Shown piece by piece: positions 42,261-51,275 of a stretch of DNA of 64,000 nt. Under the pieces are notes generated by a model. The model was not told the origin of the DNA. It saw nothing but the letters and a program-made list of their open reading frames with translations, and searched no databases. Every line of letters begins with the position of its first letter. Position 1 is the first letter of the stretch. Source of the stretch: JANPCX01 sp031431125. GTDB taxonomy: Bacteria > Pseudomonadota > Gammaproteobacteria > Burkholderiales > Burkholderiaceae_C. A program made the position numbers and the translations under genes. The stretch spans positions 1 to 64,000 of the forward strand of contig JANPCX010000071.1 in the NCBI GenBank assembly GCA_031431125.1. The letters run 5' to 3'.

Positions 42261-44437
42261 GCGATCTCTCTGAAGCGCGCTTCGTGGCAGCCCAGCCATC
42301 GGCCATCGACCCGCCCGCGATGGCCTTGGCCATTGTGAGCAGCTTGCGCGACGCGGTCTGGTTGGTGGATTCCAAGACACTGAAAATTGTGGTGGTGAAC
42401 GCTGCCGCCGCCGACATGTTGGGGGCGAATGCCGCCGAATTGTTGGGTGTGCACATGGCAGACTTGGCCTGCACGCCCGAGGATGTTTGTTTCTGGGACG
42501 CCGCGTTGCAAGGCACAAGCCTGGGCTTGGATGGCCAAGTGGTGTCCGACACCAGGTTGCGCCGTGCCCACCGTGGTGACGATGGGCATGGTCAAGAAAC
42601 CATTCCGGTCACGCGCCAAATATCGCTGTTGCAATGTGACGGAGCATCGCCCCACTACATGGTGGTGGTGAGAGATCGCCGCGCTCAAATGCGGGTTGAA
42701 GACGAGTTGGAGATGCGCATTGCTGAACTCGCAGCGACGCTGGAGTCCACGGCGGATGGCATTTTGGTACTGGACTTGCACGGTCGAATCCGAAACTTCA
42801 ACCAAAAATTCTCACAACTGTGGAACGTGCCCGGCGAGCTGCTTTCGCGCCGCGACGACGAAGCCATGCTGGACTGGATGCGCCGCTGCGTGGCTGAACC
42901 CCACAGCTATGTCCGGCGCTTGAACACCATTTGTGAGGATGTTGGCCTCCAGGGCAGCGACATTCTCAACCTCAATGACGGCCGTGTGCTGGAGCGCATG
43001 ACCTTGCCGCAATGCTCGCGCGGCCGACCCATAGGGCGGGTGTTTTCCTTCCGCGACATCACCGAACAAGTGGAAGCCGCACGCCGCATCGACACGCTGT
43101 CACAAACCGACGCGCTCACCGGCTTGCCCAATTTGCGTGTGCTGGGCGACCGGGTTGAATTTGCACTGGCCATGGCCCAGCGCGATGGCACCCCATTTGC
43201 CCTGTTGTTTGTGAACCTCGACCGCTTCAACCATGTGAACGAAACCCTGGGCCACGGTTTTGGTGACCGCGTCCTGTCGCAAGCCGCCGAGCGCCTCAAA
43301 GGTTGTCTGCGCCAGGTCGATACCGTGGCGCGCTTGGGGGGTGACGAGTTCGTGCTCTTGGTGCACCAGGCCGACGCAGGCGGTGCCGCGGTGGCCGCAC
43401 GCCGCGCCATCGAAGCCATGCAAGAGCCGTTCACTTTGGACGGCCTGCGTTTCAACGTGACCTGCAGCATCGGTATTGCTCTCTACCCCAACGATGGGGC
43501 CAGCATGGACGAGTTGCTGCGCCATGCCGATGCCTCCATGCATGAAGCCAAAGCAGCGGGCCGCGGCAACTTCCGCTTTCACCGGCACCAACCCCAGGGC
43601 GAAGACGGCCAACGCCTCACGCGTTTGCGTTTGGACCATGCCATGCGCCAAGCCTTGACCTTGGGCCGCTTCCGTTTGCACTACCAACCCCAAATCGACA
43701 TGGCCACAGGGGACGTGGTGGGTGCCGAGGCCCTCATCCGCTGGAACGACCCTGAACTGGGCCCGGTCTCGCCCGCCGACTTCATTCCCGTGGCGGAAGA
43801 AACCGGTTTCATCGTCGCCATTGGCGATTGGGTGATGCGCGAAGCCATACAACAAGCCGCGCGTTGGCACAGCGAGGGCAAGCGCATCAACATCAGCGTG
43901 AACGTGTCTGCCCTGCAGTTTCAGCAACCCGAGTTCGTCGAAGAAGTGGCCAAGGCTTTGGCCAAACACCAACTGCCCGCCGAATCCTTGGAGTTGGAGC
44001 TGACCGAATCCATCCTGATTCAAAACGCGGAAGAAGCCTTGCAGCGCTTGAGCCAGCTCGCCGCCTTGGGCGTGAAGTTGGCCATCGACGACTTTGGCAC
44101 CGGGTATTCCAGCCTTGGCTACCTCAAACGTTTCCCGATTGGTCGCCTGAAGATAGACCGCAGTTTTGTGCGCGGCTTGCCTGGTGATGCAAGTGATGCC
44201 GGCATCGTCAACGCCATCGTCAACCTGGGCCATGCCCTGCACATGCAGATCGTGGCGGAAGGTGTCGAGACCGAAGCGCAACGTGTATTCCTGCAGTCTT
44301 TGGGCTGCGGCCAGTACCAGGGATTTTTATTCGCCCCGGCACTGGATCCGCTGACTTTCGATGCCCGCCTGGCCAGCCACGCGGCGCAGCACCCATCCGG
44401 CAGCAGCGTGACGCATGTGCGTTTGGTGCATGGTTGA
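42257..44437 (+). CDS. PAS-GGDEF-EAL c-di-GMP signalling protein
   Basis: A 726-residue protein starting at GTG, overlapping the HD-GYP gene by 4 bases. Two PAS-like domains (about 15-135 and 150-270) are followed by a GGDEF domain with RQVD five residues before GGDEF, i.e. an intact I-site, and an EAL domain from about 470 with GAEALIRW, then DDFGTGYSSL near 611. Both cyclase and phosphodiesterase signatures look intact. It is soluble and probably senses a ligand through PAS. It forms a turnover pair with the upstream HD-GYP protein. Confidence 0.93.
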   Translation: MSDLSEARFVAAQPSAIDPPAMALAIVSSLRDAVWLVDSKTLKIVVVNAAAADMLGANAAELLGVHMADLACTPEDVCFWDAALQGTSLGLDGQVVSDTRLRRAHRGDDGHGQETIPVTRQISLLQCDGASPHYMVVVRDRRAQMRVEDELEMRIAELAATLESTADGILVLDLHGRIRNFNQKFSQLWNVPGELLSRRDDEAMLDWMRRCVAEPHSYVRRLNTICEDVGLQGSDILNLNDGRVLERMTLPQCSRGRPIGRVFSFRDITEQVEAARRIDTLSQTDALTGLPNLRVLGDRVEFALAMAQRDGTPFALLFVNLDRFNHVNETLGHGFGDRVLSQAAERLKGCLRQVDTVARLGGDEFVLLVHQADAGGAAVAARRAIEAMQEPFTLDGLRFNVTCSIGIALYPNDGASMDELLRHADASMHEAKAAGRGNFRFHRHQPQGEDGQRLTRLRLDHAMRQALTLGRFRLHYQPQIDMATGDVVGAEALIRWNDPELGPVSPADFIPVAEETGFIVAIGDWVMREAIQQAARWHSEGKRINISVNVSALQFQQPEFVEEVAKALAKHQLPAESLELELTESILIQNAEEALQRLSQLAALGVKLAIDDFGTGYSSLGYLKRFPIGRLKIDRSFVRGLPGDASDAGIVNAIVNLGHALHMQIVAEGVETEAQRVFLQSLGCGQYQGFLFAPALDPLTFDARLASHAAQHPSGSSVTHVRLVHG

Positions 44438-44747
44438 TTCCACCCCCAAACCCAAGCGATAACGTCGCTGCAACCGTTTGCCATGCAACGCCACGCGAGC
44501 CCTACTGTGTGATCCCCCTGGGAGGGCTGAGGTGAGGGTTGGGGTTGCACATCACTTTGCTGCGCCTGAGCGCGCAGCACCCCCCTAGAACCGAACTGCT
44601 CCCCCACGCAGGGGGTGTGATTGTTGATGCATTGCGCCTACTCTCGCGGCGCCACTTGTTCAAGACTGTCGCTTGCATGTTTTTCCAAGCGTGCAACTTC
44701 GGGTGAAGAGGCAGGTTATTCCAACAATCATTTTTAGGGGGTTCAAC
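44438..44747. other. 310-base gap before the haloperoxidase gene
   Basis: This stretch holds several GC-rich near-palindromes, such as CTCCCCCACGCAGGGGG around 44599-44616, that could end the GGDEF-EAL transcript. Otherwise no gene, tRNA or convincing promoter is seen. The haloperoxidase start at 44748 has a weak AGGGGG 8 bases upstream. Confidence 0.4.
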
Positions 44748-46280
44748 ATGAAAGTCATTTCTCGACGCCAAGTGCTGGGTGGTAGCGCTGCTGTGTTTGG
44801 TTCAAGCTTGCTCTATGGTTGCGGCGGTGGTGGTGACGATGCACAGCCCTCGCCAACCAATAGCGGCAATACCAATACCGCGCCTGCGGTGCCAAAAGCT
44901 GTCGTGGCCTGGAACAAAACAGCACTCGAAGCCATTCGTGTGGTCAAACCTGGGCCACCCATGGTGGCGCGTTCACTGGCCATTGTTCACACTGCCGTGT
45001 TCGATGCTTGGGCTGCTTACGATGCCGTTGCGCTGGGTACGCGTACCCGCGAACTACTGCGCCGCCCTGCCGCCGAGCGGACGGTTTCCAACAAGAACAA
45101 GGCGATGCATGTGGCGGCCTACCTGGCTTGCTTGGATCAATACCCCACCCAAAAGGCACTCTTCGATGCGGCCCTGGTGGCCGCGGGGTACTCAGTGGCA
45201 GATACGCTGAGTGTGGACGTGACCAAACCCGAAGGCGTTGGCGCCCGTATGGCCAAAGAGTTGCTGGACTACCGGCGCAACGACGGATCCAACCAATCGG
45301 GCTCGCTTGCAACGGGGGGGATGCCATATGCCGACTACACAGGTTATGTGCCACAAAATCCGGCCATTATTTTCAATCAACAGACGGGCTTGGCCAGCAT
45401 TCCCAAACCTGATCGTTGGCAGCCCATCACTTATTTTGACGATTTGAATGCCGCCAAAACCCCTGGTTTTATTGCGCCACACTGGGGCGTTGTCACCCCC
45501 TTTGCTTTGACTTCCGGCAGCCAGTTCCGACCTGTACCACCGAAGGCTTTGGGCACACCCGAGTTCACTGCCCAAGCGCAAAAGGTGATCGACATACAAA
45601 TCACGTTGACCGAAAAACAAAAGGTCATTGCCGAGTACTGGGCCGACGGTCCGGCCTCCGAGTTGCCTCCAGGCCACTGGGGCTTGTTTGCGCAAGTCGT
45701 GTCCGAGCGCGACAAGAACGACGACGACAAAGACGTGCGCATGTTCTTTGCATTGAGCAATGCCATTTTGGACGCGAGCATTGCCACCTGGGAAGCCAAA
45801 CGTTTTTACGACTATGCCCGCCCCATCACCGCCATTCGATTTTTGTTTGCTGGCCAAACCCTCACAGGCGTGGGAAACAGTGGCCCAGCAGCGCCTTTGA
45901 CGGCCATCCAGGGGGAGGCATGGCGCACGTTCCAAGTGGATACTTTCCCCACGCCGCCCTTTCCCGAGTACACCTCAGGCCACAGCGCATTCAGTGCGGC
46001 CGGTGCTGCTGCACTGAGGCTGTTCACGGGCAGCGACGCTTTTGGTGGCAGCTACACCCAAAAAGCCAACACCCTCAGAATTGACAACAAGCTGCCTGCG
46101 CAAGACCTCACGTTGACCTGGCCCACGTTCACCTCTGCCGCTGAAGAAGCGGGTGTGTCGCGTATTTATGGCGGCATTCACTTCGATGACGGCAATGTGG
46201 CTGGCCTTGAGATGGGTCGCAAAGTAGGCGAGCAGGCTTATGCCAAAGCCAGCACCTACTGGTTGGGTACCGCTAGCTAA
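44748..46280 (+). CDS. Tat-exported vanadium-dependent haloperoxidase / PAP2-type protein
   Basis: A 510-residue protein. SRRQVLGG and a hydrophobic stretch ending LLYGCGGG form a twin-arginine, lipobox-like signal, so it should be exported and perhaps lipidated. The vanadate/phosphate site is complete: K-x6-RP in WEAKRFYDYARP, SGH in EYTSGHSAF, and SRIYGGIH as SR-x5-H. These are the residues of vanadium haloperoxidases and related acid phosphatases. It is a lone gene. Whether it halogenates or acts as a phosphatase cannot be told from sequence. Confidence 0.88.
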   Translation: MKVISRRQVLGGSAAVFGSSLLYGCGGGGDDAQPSPTNSGNTNTAPAVPKAVVAWNKTALEAIRVVKPGPPMVARSLAIVHTAVFDAWAAYDAVALGTRTRELLRRPAAERTVSNKNKAMHVAAYLACLDQYPTQKALFDAALVAAGYSVADTLSVDVTKPEGVGARMAKELLDYRRNDGSNQSGSLATGGMPYADYTGYVPQNPAIIFNQQTGLASIPKPDRWQPITYFDDLNAAKTPGFIAPHWGVVTPFALTSGSQFRPVPPKALGTPEFTAQAQKVIDIQITLTEKQKVIAEYWADGPASELPPGHWGLFAQVVSERDKNDDDKDVRMFFALSNAILDASIATWEAKRFYDYARPITAIRFLFAGQTLTGVGNSGPAAPLTAIQGEAWRTFQVDTFPTPPFPEYTSGHSAFSAAGAAALRLFTGSDAFGGSYTQKANTLRIDNKLPAQDLTLTWPTFTSAAEEAGVSRIYGGIHFDDGNVAGLEMGRKVGEQAYAKASTYWLGTAS

Positions 46281-46286
46281 ACCAAG

Positions 46287-46838
46287 TCAGTAAGTCCGCC
46301 CACCCTTGAACTGCGCATGCGTGCGCCGAACCAGGGTGGCGGCTTTGCCCATGGCCGCAAACGACGCGCCCGCATGGGCGTGGCAAATCGCCAGGCCCAA
46401 GGCATCGGCGGCGTCCTTGCCGGGCAGGCTGGGCAGTTGCAGCAGCCGCTTCACCATTTCTTGCACCTGTTCCTTGCGCGCATGGCCATGGCCGACGACG
46501 GCTTTTTTCATTTGCAGCGCGGTGTACTCCGACACCGACAGGTCGCCCGAGACCAAGGCCGTGATGGCCGCGCCGCGCGCTTGGCCTAGCAGCAGCGTGG
46601 ACTGCGGGTTGACATTGACGAAAACGATTTCCACCGCTGCACAAGTGGGCGTGTAACGGCTGCAAACTTCCCGCACCCCGTCAAAAATAATCTTCAAGCG
46701 GCTGGGCAACTCGCCCAAACTGGCGCTGCTGGTTTTGATGGTGCCGCTGGCGATGTAGTGCAGCTTGGCGCCTTCAGCTTCAATCACGCCAAAGCCGGTG
46801 CAGACGAGGCCGGGGTCGATGCCGAGAATGCGTTGCAT
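46287..46838 (-). CDS. ruvC: Holliday junction resolvase RuvC
   Basis: A 183-residue endonuclease that resolves Holliday junctions with RuvAB. The start MQRILGIDPGL is chosen over an ATG 57 bases upstream. Acidic active-site residues are visible: Asp in IDPG, Glu in AAVEIVFVN, and the two late Asp in KDAADALGLA. In related genomes ruvC lies in the same run as purH and fis; here cdsA, plsC and the RNA-repair island come between. Confidence 0.94.
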   Translation of the reverse strand: MQRILGIDPGLVCTGFGVIEAEGAKLHYIASGTIKTSSASLGELPSRLKIIFDGVREVCSRYTPTCAAVEIVFVNVNPQSTLLLGQARGAAITALVSGDLSVSEYTALQMKKAVVGHGHARKEQVQEMVKRLLQLPSLPGKDAADALGLAICHAHAGASFAAMGKAATLVRRTHAQFKGGRTY

Positions 46839-46840
46839 GG

Positions 46841-47809
46841 TCACACCTTGAAATACCAGCGCACCGCATGGAAGAACACCGGCGCCGCAAAACACAGCGG
46901 TGCCACGCGGTCCAGCAAACCCACCGCGCCGGTGACCGAGGCTTTACCGCCCCAGTTGCGCACGCCAGCGTCGCGTTTCAAGGCCTTCATCACAAACTCA
47001 CCCAAGGTGCCGCAACCACCGGCAATGAAACCCATCACCAAGGCCGGAATGGGTTTGAAGGGTGTGGCCCAGTAAAGGGCTGCGCCCACGAGGGCTGCGG
47101 CCAGCGCGCCAGCCCACCAGGCACGCCAAGAGAAAGACCGGCTGATGGCTCTGGCCGCGGGGCGGCGTCGCAAAATTCGTGTTGCCAACTCTTGCACCAG
47201 TTGCGCCACCGCCACCACGATGACCAAATAGAAGACCATGAAAGCGCCACGGTCTACATAGTTCGGCAAACTCAACAGCAACAGGGCCGGTGCATGGCTC
47301 ATGCCATAAACACAAACCATGATGCCCCATTGAATTTTGGCCGTGCGCTCCAAGAACCGCTGCGGATCGTTGCCAAAGGCACTCACCACCGGAATGGCCA
47401 AGAACACATAGACCGGAATAAATACGGTGAAGAGGTCGAAGTTTCTGTTTCCCACCAATACAAACTGGGCGGGCAGCACCACGAAAAAAGCCAACAGCAA
47501 GCTGCGGTGATCGGCGCGGCGCGTGTGGCTCAAGGTGATGAACTCGCGAAAGGCCAAGAACGACACCACGGCAAACAGCAAGGTCGCCACTACGCCGCCC
47601 AAGACCCAAGACACCCAGAACAAACCGGCACCAACCCAGACCGCTAGAAGATCGCGTTTGGTCGCTTCATGCGACTCACGCTGCTCGTGTGTCTCTAACC
47701 GCAGGCTGCGCCAAAAGAGCGCGAAGGTGGCCAACACCAGCACGCCGAAGAGCGAGAAAAACAGCAAAGCCACCTGCTGCGACACGGTGAGATCGCGCAG
47801 CGCCCCCAT
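46841..47809 (-). CDS. cdsA: CDP-diglyceride synthase family protein (CdsA/YnbB-like)
   Basis: A 322-residue multi-pass membrane protein. Eight or so hydrophobic segments are followed by the C-terminal signature EFVMKALKRDAGVRNW-x-GLLDRV, which corresponds to the CdsA S-x-x-KR-x4-KD-x-GGxxDR pattern in a diverged form typical of YnbB-like members. It would make CDP-diacylglycerol from phosphatidate, the product of the upstream PlsC. The two genes overlap by one base and form a lipid pair. Confidence 0.85.
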   Translation of the reverse strand: MGALRDLTVSQQVALLFFSLFGVLVLATFALFWRSLRLETHEQRESHEATKRDLLAVWVGAGLFWVSWVLGGVVATLLFAVVSFLAFREFITLSHTRRADHRSLLLAFFVVLPAQFVLVGNRNFDLFTVFIPVYVFLAIPVVSAFGNDPQRFLERTAKIQWGIMVCVYGMSHAPALLLLSLPNYVDRGAFMVFYLVIVVAVAQLVQELATRILRRRPAARAISRSFSWRAWWAGALAAALVGAALYWATPFKPIPALVMGFIAGGCGTLGEFVMKALKRDAGVRNWGGKASVTGAVGLLDRVAPLCFAAPVFFHAVRWYFKV

Positions 47810-48426
47810 CAGTCGACCTCTCGCAGGGCAATGACCGCTTCACGCGCCCGCGCCAAAAAAGCGCGTTTGTCTTCATCTGGTTTGATGCGCAGCGGTGCAC
47901 CAAAGGTCACCGAACACAGCAGCGGCACCGGCACCACCTCGCCTTTGGGCATGACACGCTGCACGTTGTCGATCCAGGCAGGGATCAACTGCACCTCGGG
48001 GAAGGCTTCGGCCAAATGAAAGAGCCCGGCTTTGAAAGTGGCGGGGTCGGCTTTGTTGCCGCGTGTGCCTTCCGGAAAGATCACCAAAGAGTCACCATGG
48101 CGCAGCGCCTCCATCAGAGGCTCCAGCGGGTCTTCGTCAGCGCTGCGTTCCCGGCTCACATACACCGCGTTGAACACCTCACGCGTGATCCAGTGTTTGA
48201 GTTTGGACGAGGTCCAGTAGTCGCGCGCCGCAATGGGCCGGGTGGTGCCGCGCAACTCAGCAGGCAAGGCAGCCCAGATCAAGACCCAGTCAAAGTGGCT
48301 TTGGTGGTTAGCGAAATAAATGCGCTGCTCGGCTTTGGGCGGACACCCATACCAATGGCCCTGCGCGCCTGTGATCAGGCGGGCCAAGAAGGACAGCAGG
48401 AGGCCAACGGCTTGGGCAAGGGACAT
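47809..48426 (-). CDS. plsC: 1-acylglycerol-3-phosphate acyltransferase (PlsC-like)
   Basis: A 205-residue protein starting MSLAQAVGLLL; the frame is open to 48558 but the extra part is in repeat sequence. It has an N-terminal membrane segment, the HX4D catalytic motif in NHQSHFDWV, and FPEGTRG, the acceptor-phosphate box. It should acylate lysophosphatidate to phosphatidate for the cdsA product. Its upstream DNA is the inverted-repeat element at 48495-49066. Confidence 0.9.
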   Translation of the reverse strand: MSLAQAVGLLLSFLARLITGAQGHWYGCPPKAEQRIYFANHQSHFDWVLIWAALPAELRGTTRPIAARDYWTSSKLKHWITREVFNAVYVSRERSADEDPLEPLMEALRHGDSLVIFPEGTRGNKADPATFKAGLFHLAEAFPEVQLIPAWIDNVQRVMPKGEVVPVPLLCSVTFGAPLRIKPDEDKRAFLARAREAVIALREVD

Positions 48427-48494
48427 GGGGGCGAATGGTAGCCGGTGGCCGCCGGCGGGCGGCTTTTTGGGTTGCTGTCGTTTGGGGGTGGCGT

Positions 48495-49066
48495 GTTTGC
48501 GGTGCACTGCGTCGGGACGTCGGCCCGACAGCCGAGTAACTTTTCTTTGCTTCGCCAAAGAAAAGTCACCAAAAGAAAGGCGACCCCGGTTCCTCGGCCC
48601 CTTCGGGGCTGCCTTGCGCTGCTCGCGGGAGGCGCGAAGCGCAGAACTCGCCCGAGTACGGGCTCAAACATCTGCGCTTCTTTTTCCGCCTCCCGCTGCG
48701 CTGCTCAGCTCGTCTCAAGGGGGCCCAAGAGCCAATACACCACGGCTCGCTGCGCATCGCCCCGAAGAGGTTTTGGCGGTTTGCGATGTTTGGCGCAGCC
48801 AAACGAGCAGTACGCTGGTGTTGGCTTTTGGGGTCCCCGTGGGAGGCGTCGAGCAGCGCAGGGCAAGACGGAAAAAGAAGTTCAGATGTTTGAGCCCGCA
48901 GGGCGAGTTTCTGAACTTCCCGGCTTGACCGAGCAGCGCAGAGCAGTCCCGGTACCCCGGGACCGCCGCAATCGGGGTCGCCTTTCTTTTGGTGACTTTT
49001 CTTTGGCGAAGCAAAGAAAAGTTACTGCGCTGTCGGGCGCACATCCCGACGCAGTGCACCGCAAAC
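48495..49066. repeat. 96-bp inverted repeat pair bracketing a gene-free spacer
   Basis: The arm 48495-48590 and the reverse complement of 48971-49066 match over 96 bases with only a handful of differences. Each arm holds a perfect 11-bp hairpin, ACTTTTCTTTG-CTTCGC-CAAAGAAAAGT. The 380-base spacer contains only GC-rich, low-quality frames that are not real genes. Repeats of this type are, from memory, scattered through Comamonadaceae genomes. The hairpins may act as bidirectional terminators between plsC and the purH fragment. Confidence 0.8.
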
Positions 49067-49101
49067 CCACAACCTCCATAAGCGGAAAGAGAAGCGGTGC
49101 A

Positions 49102-49352
49102 GCACTGCCGCTTCAGTGCCTGAAGTGCCTCACCCCTGTCAGCACCATCGCAATGCCGCGCTCATTGGCCGCAGCGATCACCTCGTCGTCACGCACCGAG
49201 CCGCCCGGTTGAATGACGCAGGTGGCACCGGCGTCGATCACCACGTCCAGGCCGTCGCGGAAGGGGAAGAAGGCGTCGCTGGCCACGGCGGAACCCTTCA
49301 AGGTGAGGGACGCATTCTCGGCCTTGATGCTGGCCATGTGGGCCGAGTCCAT
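49102..49352 (-). pseudogene. Truncated second copy of the purH 3' end
   Basis: These 251 bases match 53581-53831, the last part of purH, with 10 differences by eye. The encoded peptide is almost identical to the PurH C-terminus, ending VRHFRH, and most differences in the shared part are silent. There is no upstream coding part: homology stops at 49352. With the intact gene it brackets the RNA-repair cassette as a direct repeat. Confidence 0.92.
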
Positions 49353-49401
49353 GACCTCAGACTTTGGTGCAAGGGTGTTGTGTATGTGGCCGAGCCCTGC
49401 A

Positions 49402-49431
49402 TTGGCTATAAAAACCGCGCCCTGCTATAGT
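49402..49431 (+). promoter_or_regulatory. Putative sigma-70 promoter of rtcB
   Basis: TTGGCT (49402-49407) and TATAGT (49426-49431) are spaced by 18 bases. Transcription would start near 49438 and give a leader of about 117 bases. No sigma-54 (-24/-12) element and no rtcR gene is seen, unlike many rtcB operons. Confidence 0.5.
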
Positions 49432-49440
49432 CGCGATCCT

Positions 49441-49523
49441 CTTTTTCTGACTGCTGCTGCAGAAAAGGTTTGTTGCCACGGCTGATTGCCGGGGGCAGAT
49501 CTTTTCGCCTGGACGTTCCAGGC
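49441..49523 (+). ncRNA. Structured leader RNA upstream of rtcB
   Basis: Three hairpins follow one another: CTTTTTCTG/CAGAAAAGG (49441-49468), TGCC-CGGC/GCCG-GGCA (49474-49497) and GCCTGG/CCAGGC around ACGTT (49507-49523). They lie between the putative promoter and the rtcB start. It could be a regulatory leader or a processed RNA. I know no named family for it, and it is not a tRNA by its loops. Confidence 0.45.
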
Positions 49524-49554
49524 CCAGGCCTCGCGCCGATGAAAGCACAGCATC

Positions 49555-50949
49555 ATGTCCAATCTCCTTCGACTCCAACGCGCCTTCGCGCGTTCTCACA
49601 TCGACCTGCGTTACGAGAATGGTGTCTACACCGTTCGCAACGAAAGCGCCGACGCGACCATTCTTCTTCCGGCCACGCTGCCGCTGGAAGAAAAAGCCGT
49701 CAAACAACTCTTGGCCTTTGCCTCGGTCAAAACACCGCAAGGTGATGCGGCGGTATGCGCGGCATGTGCCACGCCCGACTTTCATCCCGGTGCGATCGCT
49801 CCGGTTGGCTCTGTTGTGGCCACGCCCATGGATGTGGTCATTCCCGCAGCCATCGGCACCGACATCAACTGTGGCATGCGTCTCTTGACCAGCGGCGTGT
49901 CATTGGTTCAACTGGCACCTTTGCGAACCGCGCTCATGGCGCGGCTCAAGTCTGTGCTGCTGGAGAACGAGCGCAACATTCCCACGCATACCCGGGCGTT
50001 CAAGGCACTTTTTGATGAAGGACCGCTGGCCTTCATCGATCAGATCCATCCCGATGGTTTGTGGGCCAGGGTCGACCGCAGCCGTTTGGCGGATGAGGTG
50101 TCACGCTGTATTGGTCTGGACAGCATTCAGGCCCATTCCCGGCACGCGCCGGAGTCGTTTGTGGGCGGGCGGGAGGTGTTCCGCGACCCTTGCCTTGGCA
50201 CCCCGGGCGCTGGCAACCATTTTGTGGAATTGCAGGTGGTGGACCAGGTGCTGGACCGGCACGCGGCCTATGCGGCAGGCCTTAGGACGGGTGACGTGGT
50301 CATCATGATTCACAGCGGTTCACGGGACATCGGCTTTTACGTCGGCGGTCGGTGGATGGACCGCGCTCGAGAAGCCTGGCCGCCTGGGGTTCGGCACCCT
50401 GAGAGTAAGTTGTATGCGCTTGCCGGTCCTTTGGCCCACGAGTATTTGCAAGCCATGGGCGTGGCCGCACGATACGCCTGGGCCAACCGTGTTGTTTTGG
50501 CCGAGCTGGTCAGGTTGGAATTGGCCCAACTCCTGGGTGCCGATAACTCGCGCATGGTGGTGGACGTGCCGCACAACGTGGTGCTGTCTGAGCAGGGACT
50601 GAACATCCACCGCAAGGGTTCGACGCCGGCTCGCCCAGGCGACCTCGCGCTGATCCCCGGGTCGATGGGGGACAGCTCCTACGTGGTCCAGGGGCTGGGC
50701 AACCCCGATTGGCTTTGGTCATGCAGCCATGGTGCTGGGCGGCGGGTGCGCAGGCAAGAGGTGCGGGGCATGAAGGTCGCTCCTCCAGGGCAAACCGAAT
50801 GGCAATGCGTCACGCTCAGAGAGGAGCGATTGATTGAAGAGGCCCCTCAAGCCTACAAGCCCATCGGGCCTGTCATTGATGCGCAGGTGGATGCCGGTCT
50901 CATCGAGGGTGTTGCGCGGCTGCGGCCTTGGCTGACGTTCAAGGCATGA
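49555..50949 (+). CDS. rtcB: RNA ligase RtcB
   Basis: A 464-residue GTP- and Mn-dependent ligase that joins 2',3'-cyclic phosphate or 3'-phosphate ends to 5'-OH ends. Metal ligands are visible in GTDINCGM (Asp, Cys), GAGNHFVEL (His), HSGSRDIG (His) and VPHNVVLSEQG (His). The guanylated His is in CSHGAGRR, and HRKGSTPARPGDLALIPGSMG is intact. It heads the plus-strand RNA-repair cassette inside the purH repeat pair. No archease gene is present. Confidence 0.95.
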   Translation: MSNLLRLQRAFARSHIDLRYENGVYTVRNESADATILLPATLPLEEKAVKQLLAFASVKTPQGDAAVCAACATPDFHPGAIAPVGSVVATPMDVVIPAAIGTDINCGMRLLTSGVSLVQLAPLRTALMARLKSVLLENERNIPTHTRAFKALFDEGPLAFIDQIHPDGLWARVDRSRLADEVSRCIGLDSIQAHSRHAPESFVGGREVFRDPCLGTPGAGNHFVELQVVDQVLDRHAAYAAGLRTGDVVIMIHSGSRDIGFYVGGRWMDRAREAWPPGVRHPESKLYALAGPLAHEYLQAMGVAARYAWANRVVLAELVRLELAQLLGADNSRMVVDVPHNVVLSEQGLNIHRKGSTPARPGDLALIPGSMGDSSYVVQGLGNPDWLWSCSHGAGRRVRRQEVRGMKVAPPGQTEWQCVTLREERLIEEAPQAYKPIGPVIDAQVDAGLIEGVARLRPWLTFKA

Positions 50950-50960
50950 TTTCCAGGTGA

Positions 50961-51143
50961 GGCAACTGCGGCTGTCGACGGTTTCGTCATCACACGGGCG
51001 CCTGCCTTTTTGGCTGCACGGTGGTGGAAACGGCCGACTTGGGCGCAGTGATCAAAGAGGGGGTGGATCTCGATTGGAAAAATCCAAACTACTTCGGTGA
51101 TCCCGAGGAGCCGGGGGCGATGAATCGACTCCGTTTGTACTGA
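50961..51143 (+). pseudogene. Gene remnant between rtcB and the RNA ligase
   Basis: The frame 50961-51143 has no good start. Its last 40 codons (from about 51021) read like the end of a real protein: VVETADLGAVIKEG, then VDLDWKNPNYFGDPEEPG, then MNRLRLY and a stop. The preceding part is not protein-like, so a 5' truncation or frameshift seems likely. It may be a third RNA-repair gene that was lost. Not recognised. Confidence 0.4.
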
Positions 51144-51180
51144 CCGTGTTCGTCATTGAGTTATCAGCCCAATCTTTTTC

Positions 51181-51211
51181 TTGACAAGCTCATGCCGCGT
51201 CAGATTAGAAT
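51181..51211 (+). promoter_or_regulatory. Putative promoter of the ligase / HD-Pnk genes
   Basis: TTGACA (51181-51186) is a perfect -35 box and TAGAAT (51206-51211) a good -10, spaced by 19 bases (18 if TTAGAA is used). It would give a leader of about 300 bases before the ligase start at 51514. Confidence 0.5.
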
Positions 51212-51275
51212 CGCGTCCCTTCTTTTAACCCCTCTCTTGGAGAGCACTGTGTCCCGTTTCGTCACCCTCATTTGA

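Noticed and set aside
43100..44281. Minus-strand frame of 393 codons opposite the GGDEF-EAL gene
   Set aside because: It is a shadow of a well-supported gene and has no motif.
48427..49100. Several overlapping frames in the repeat region
   Set aside because: They lie in a GC-rich dispersed repeat, and the products are low-complexity with Arg/Ser/Ala runs and no start signals.
49353..49555. Sigma-54 promoter or tRNA-like gene before rtcB
   Set aside because: No TGGCAC-N5-TTGC element and no T-loop or acceptor pattern fit; only a sigma-70-like pair and simple hairpins remain.
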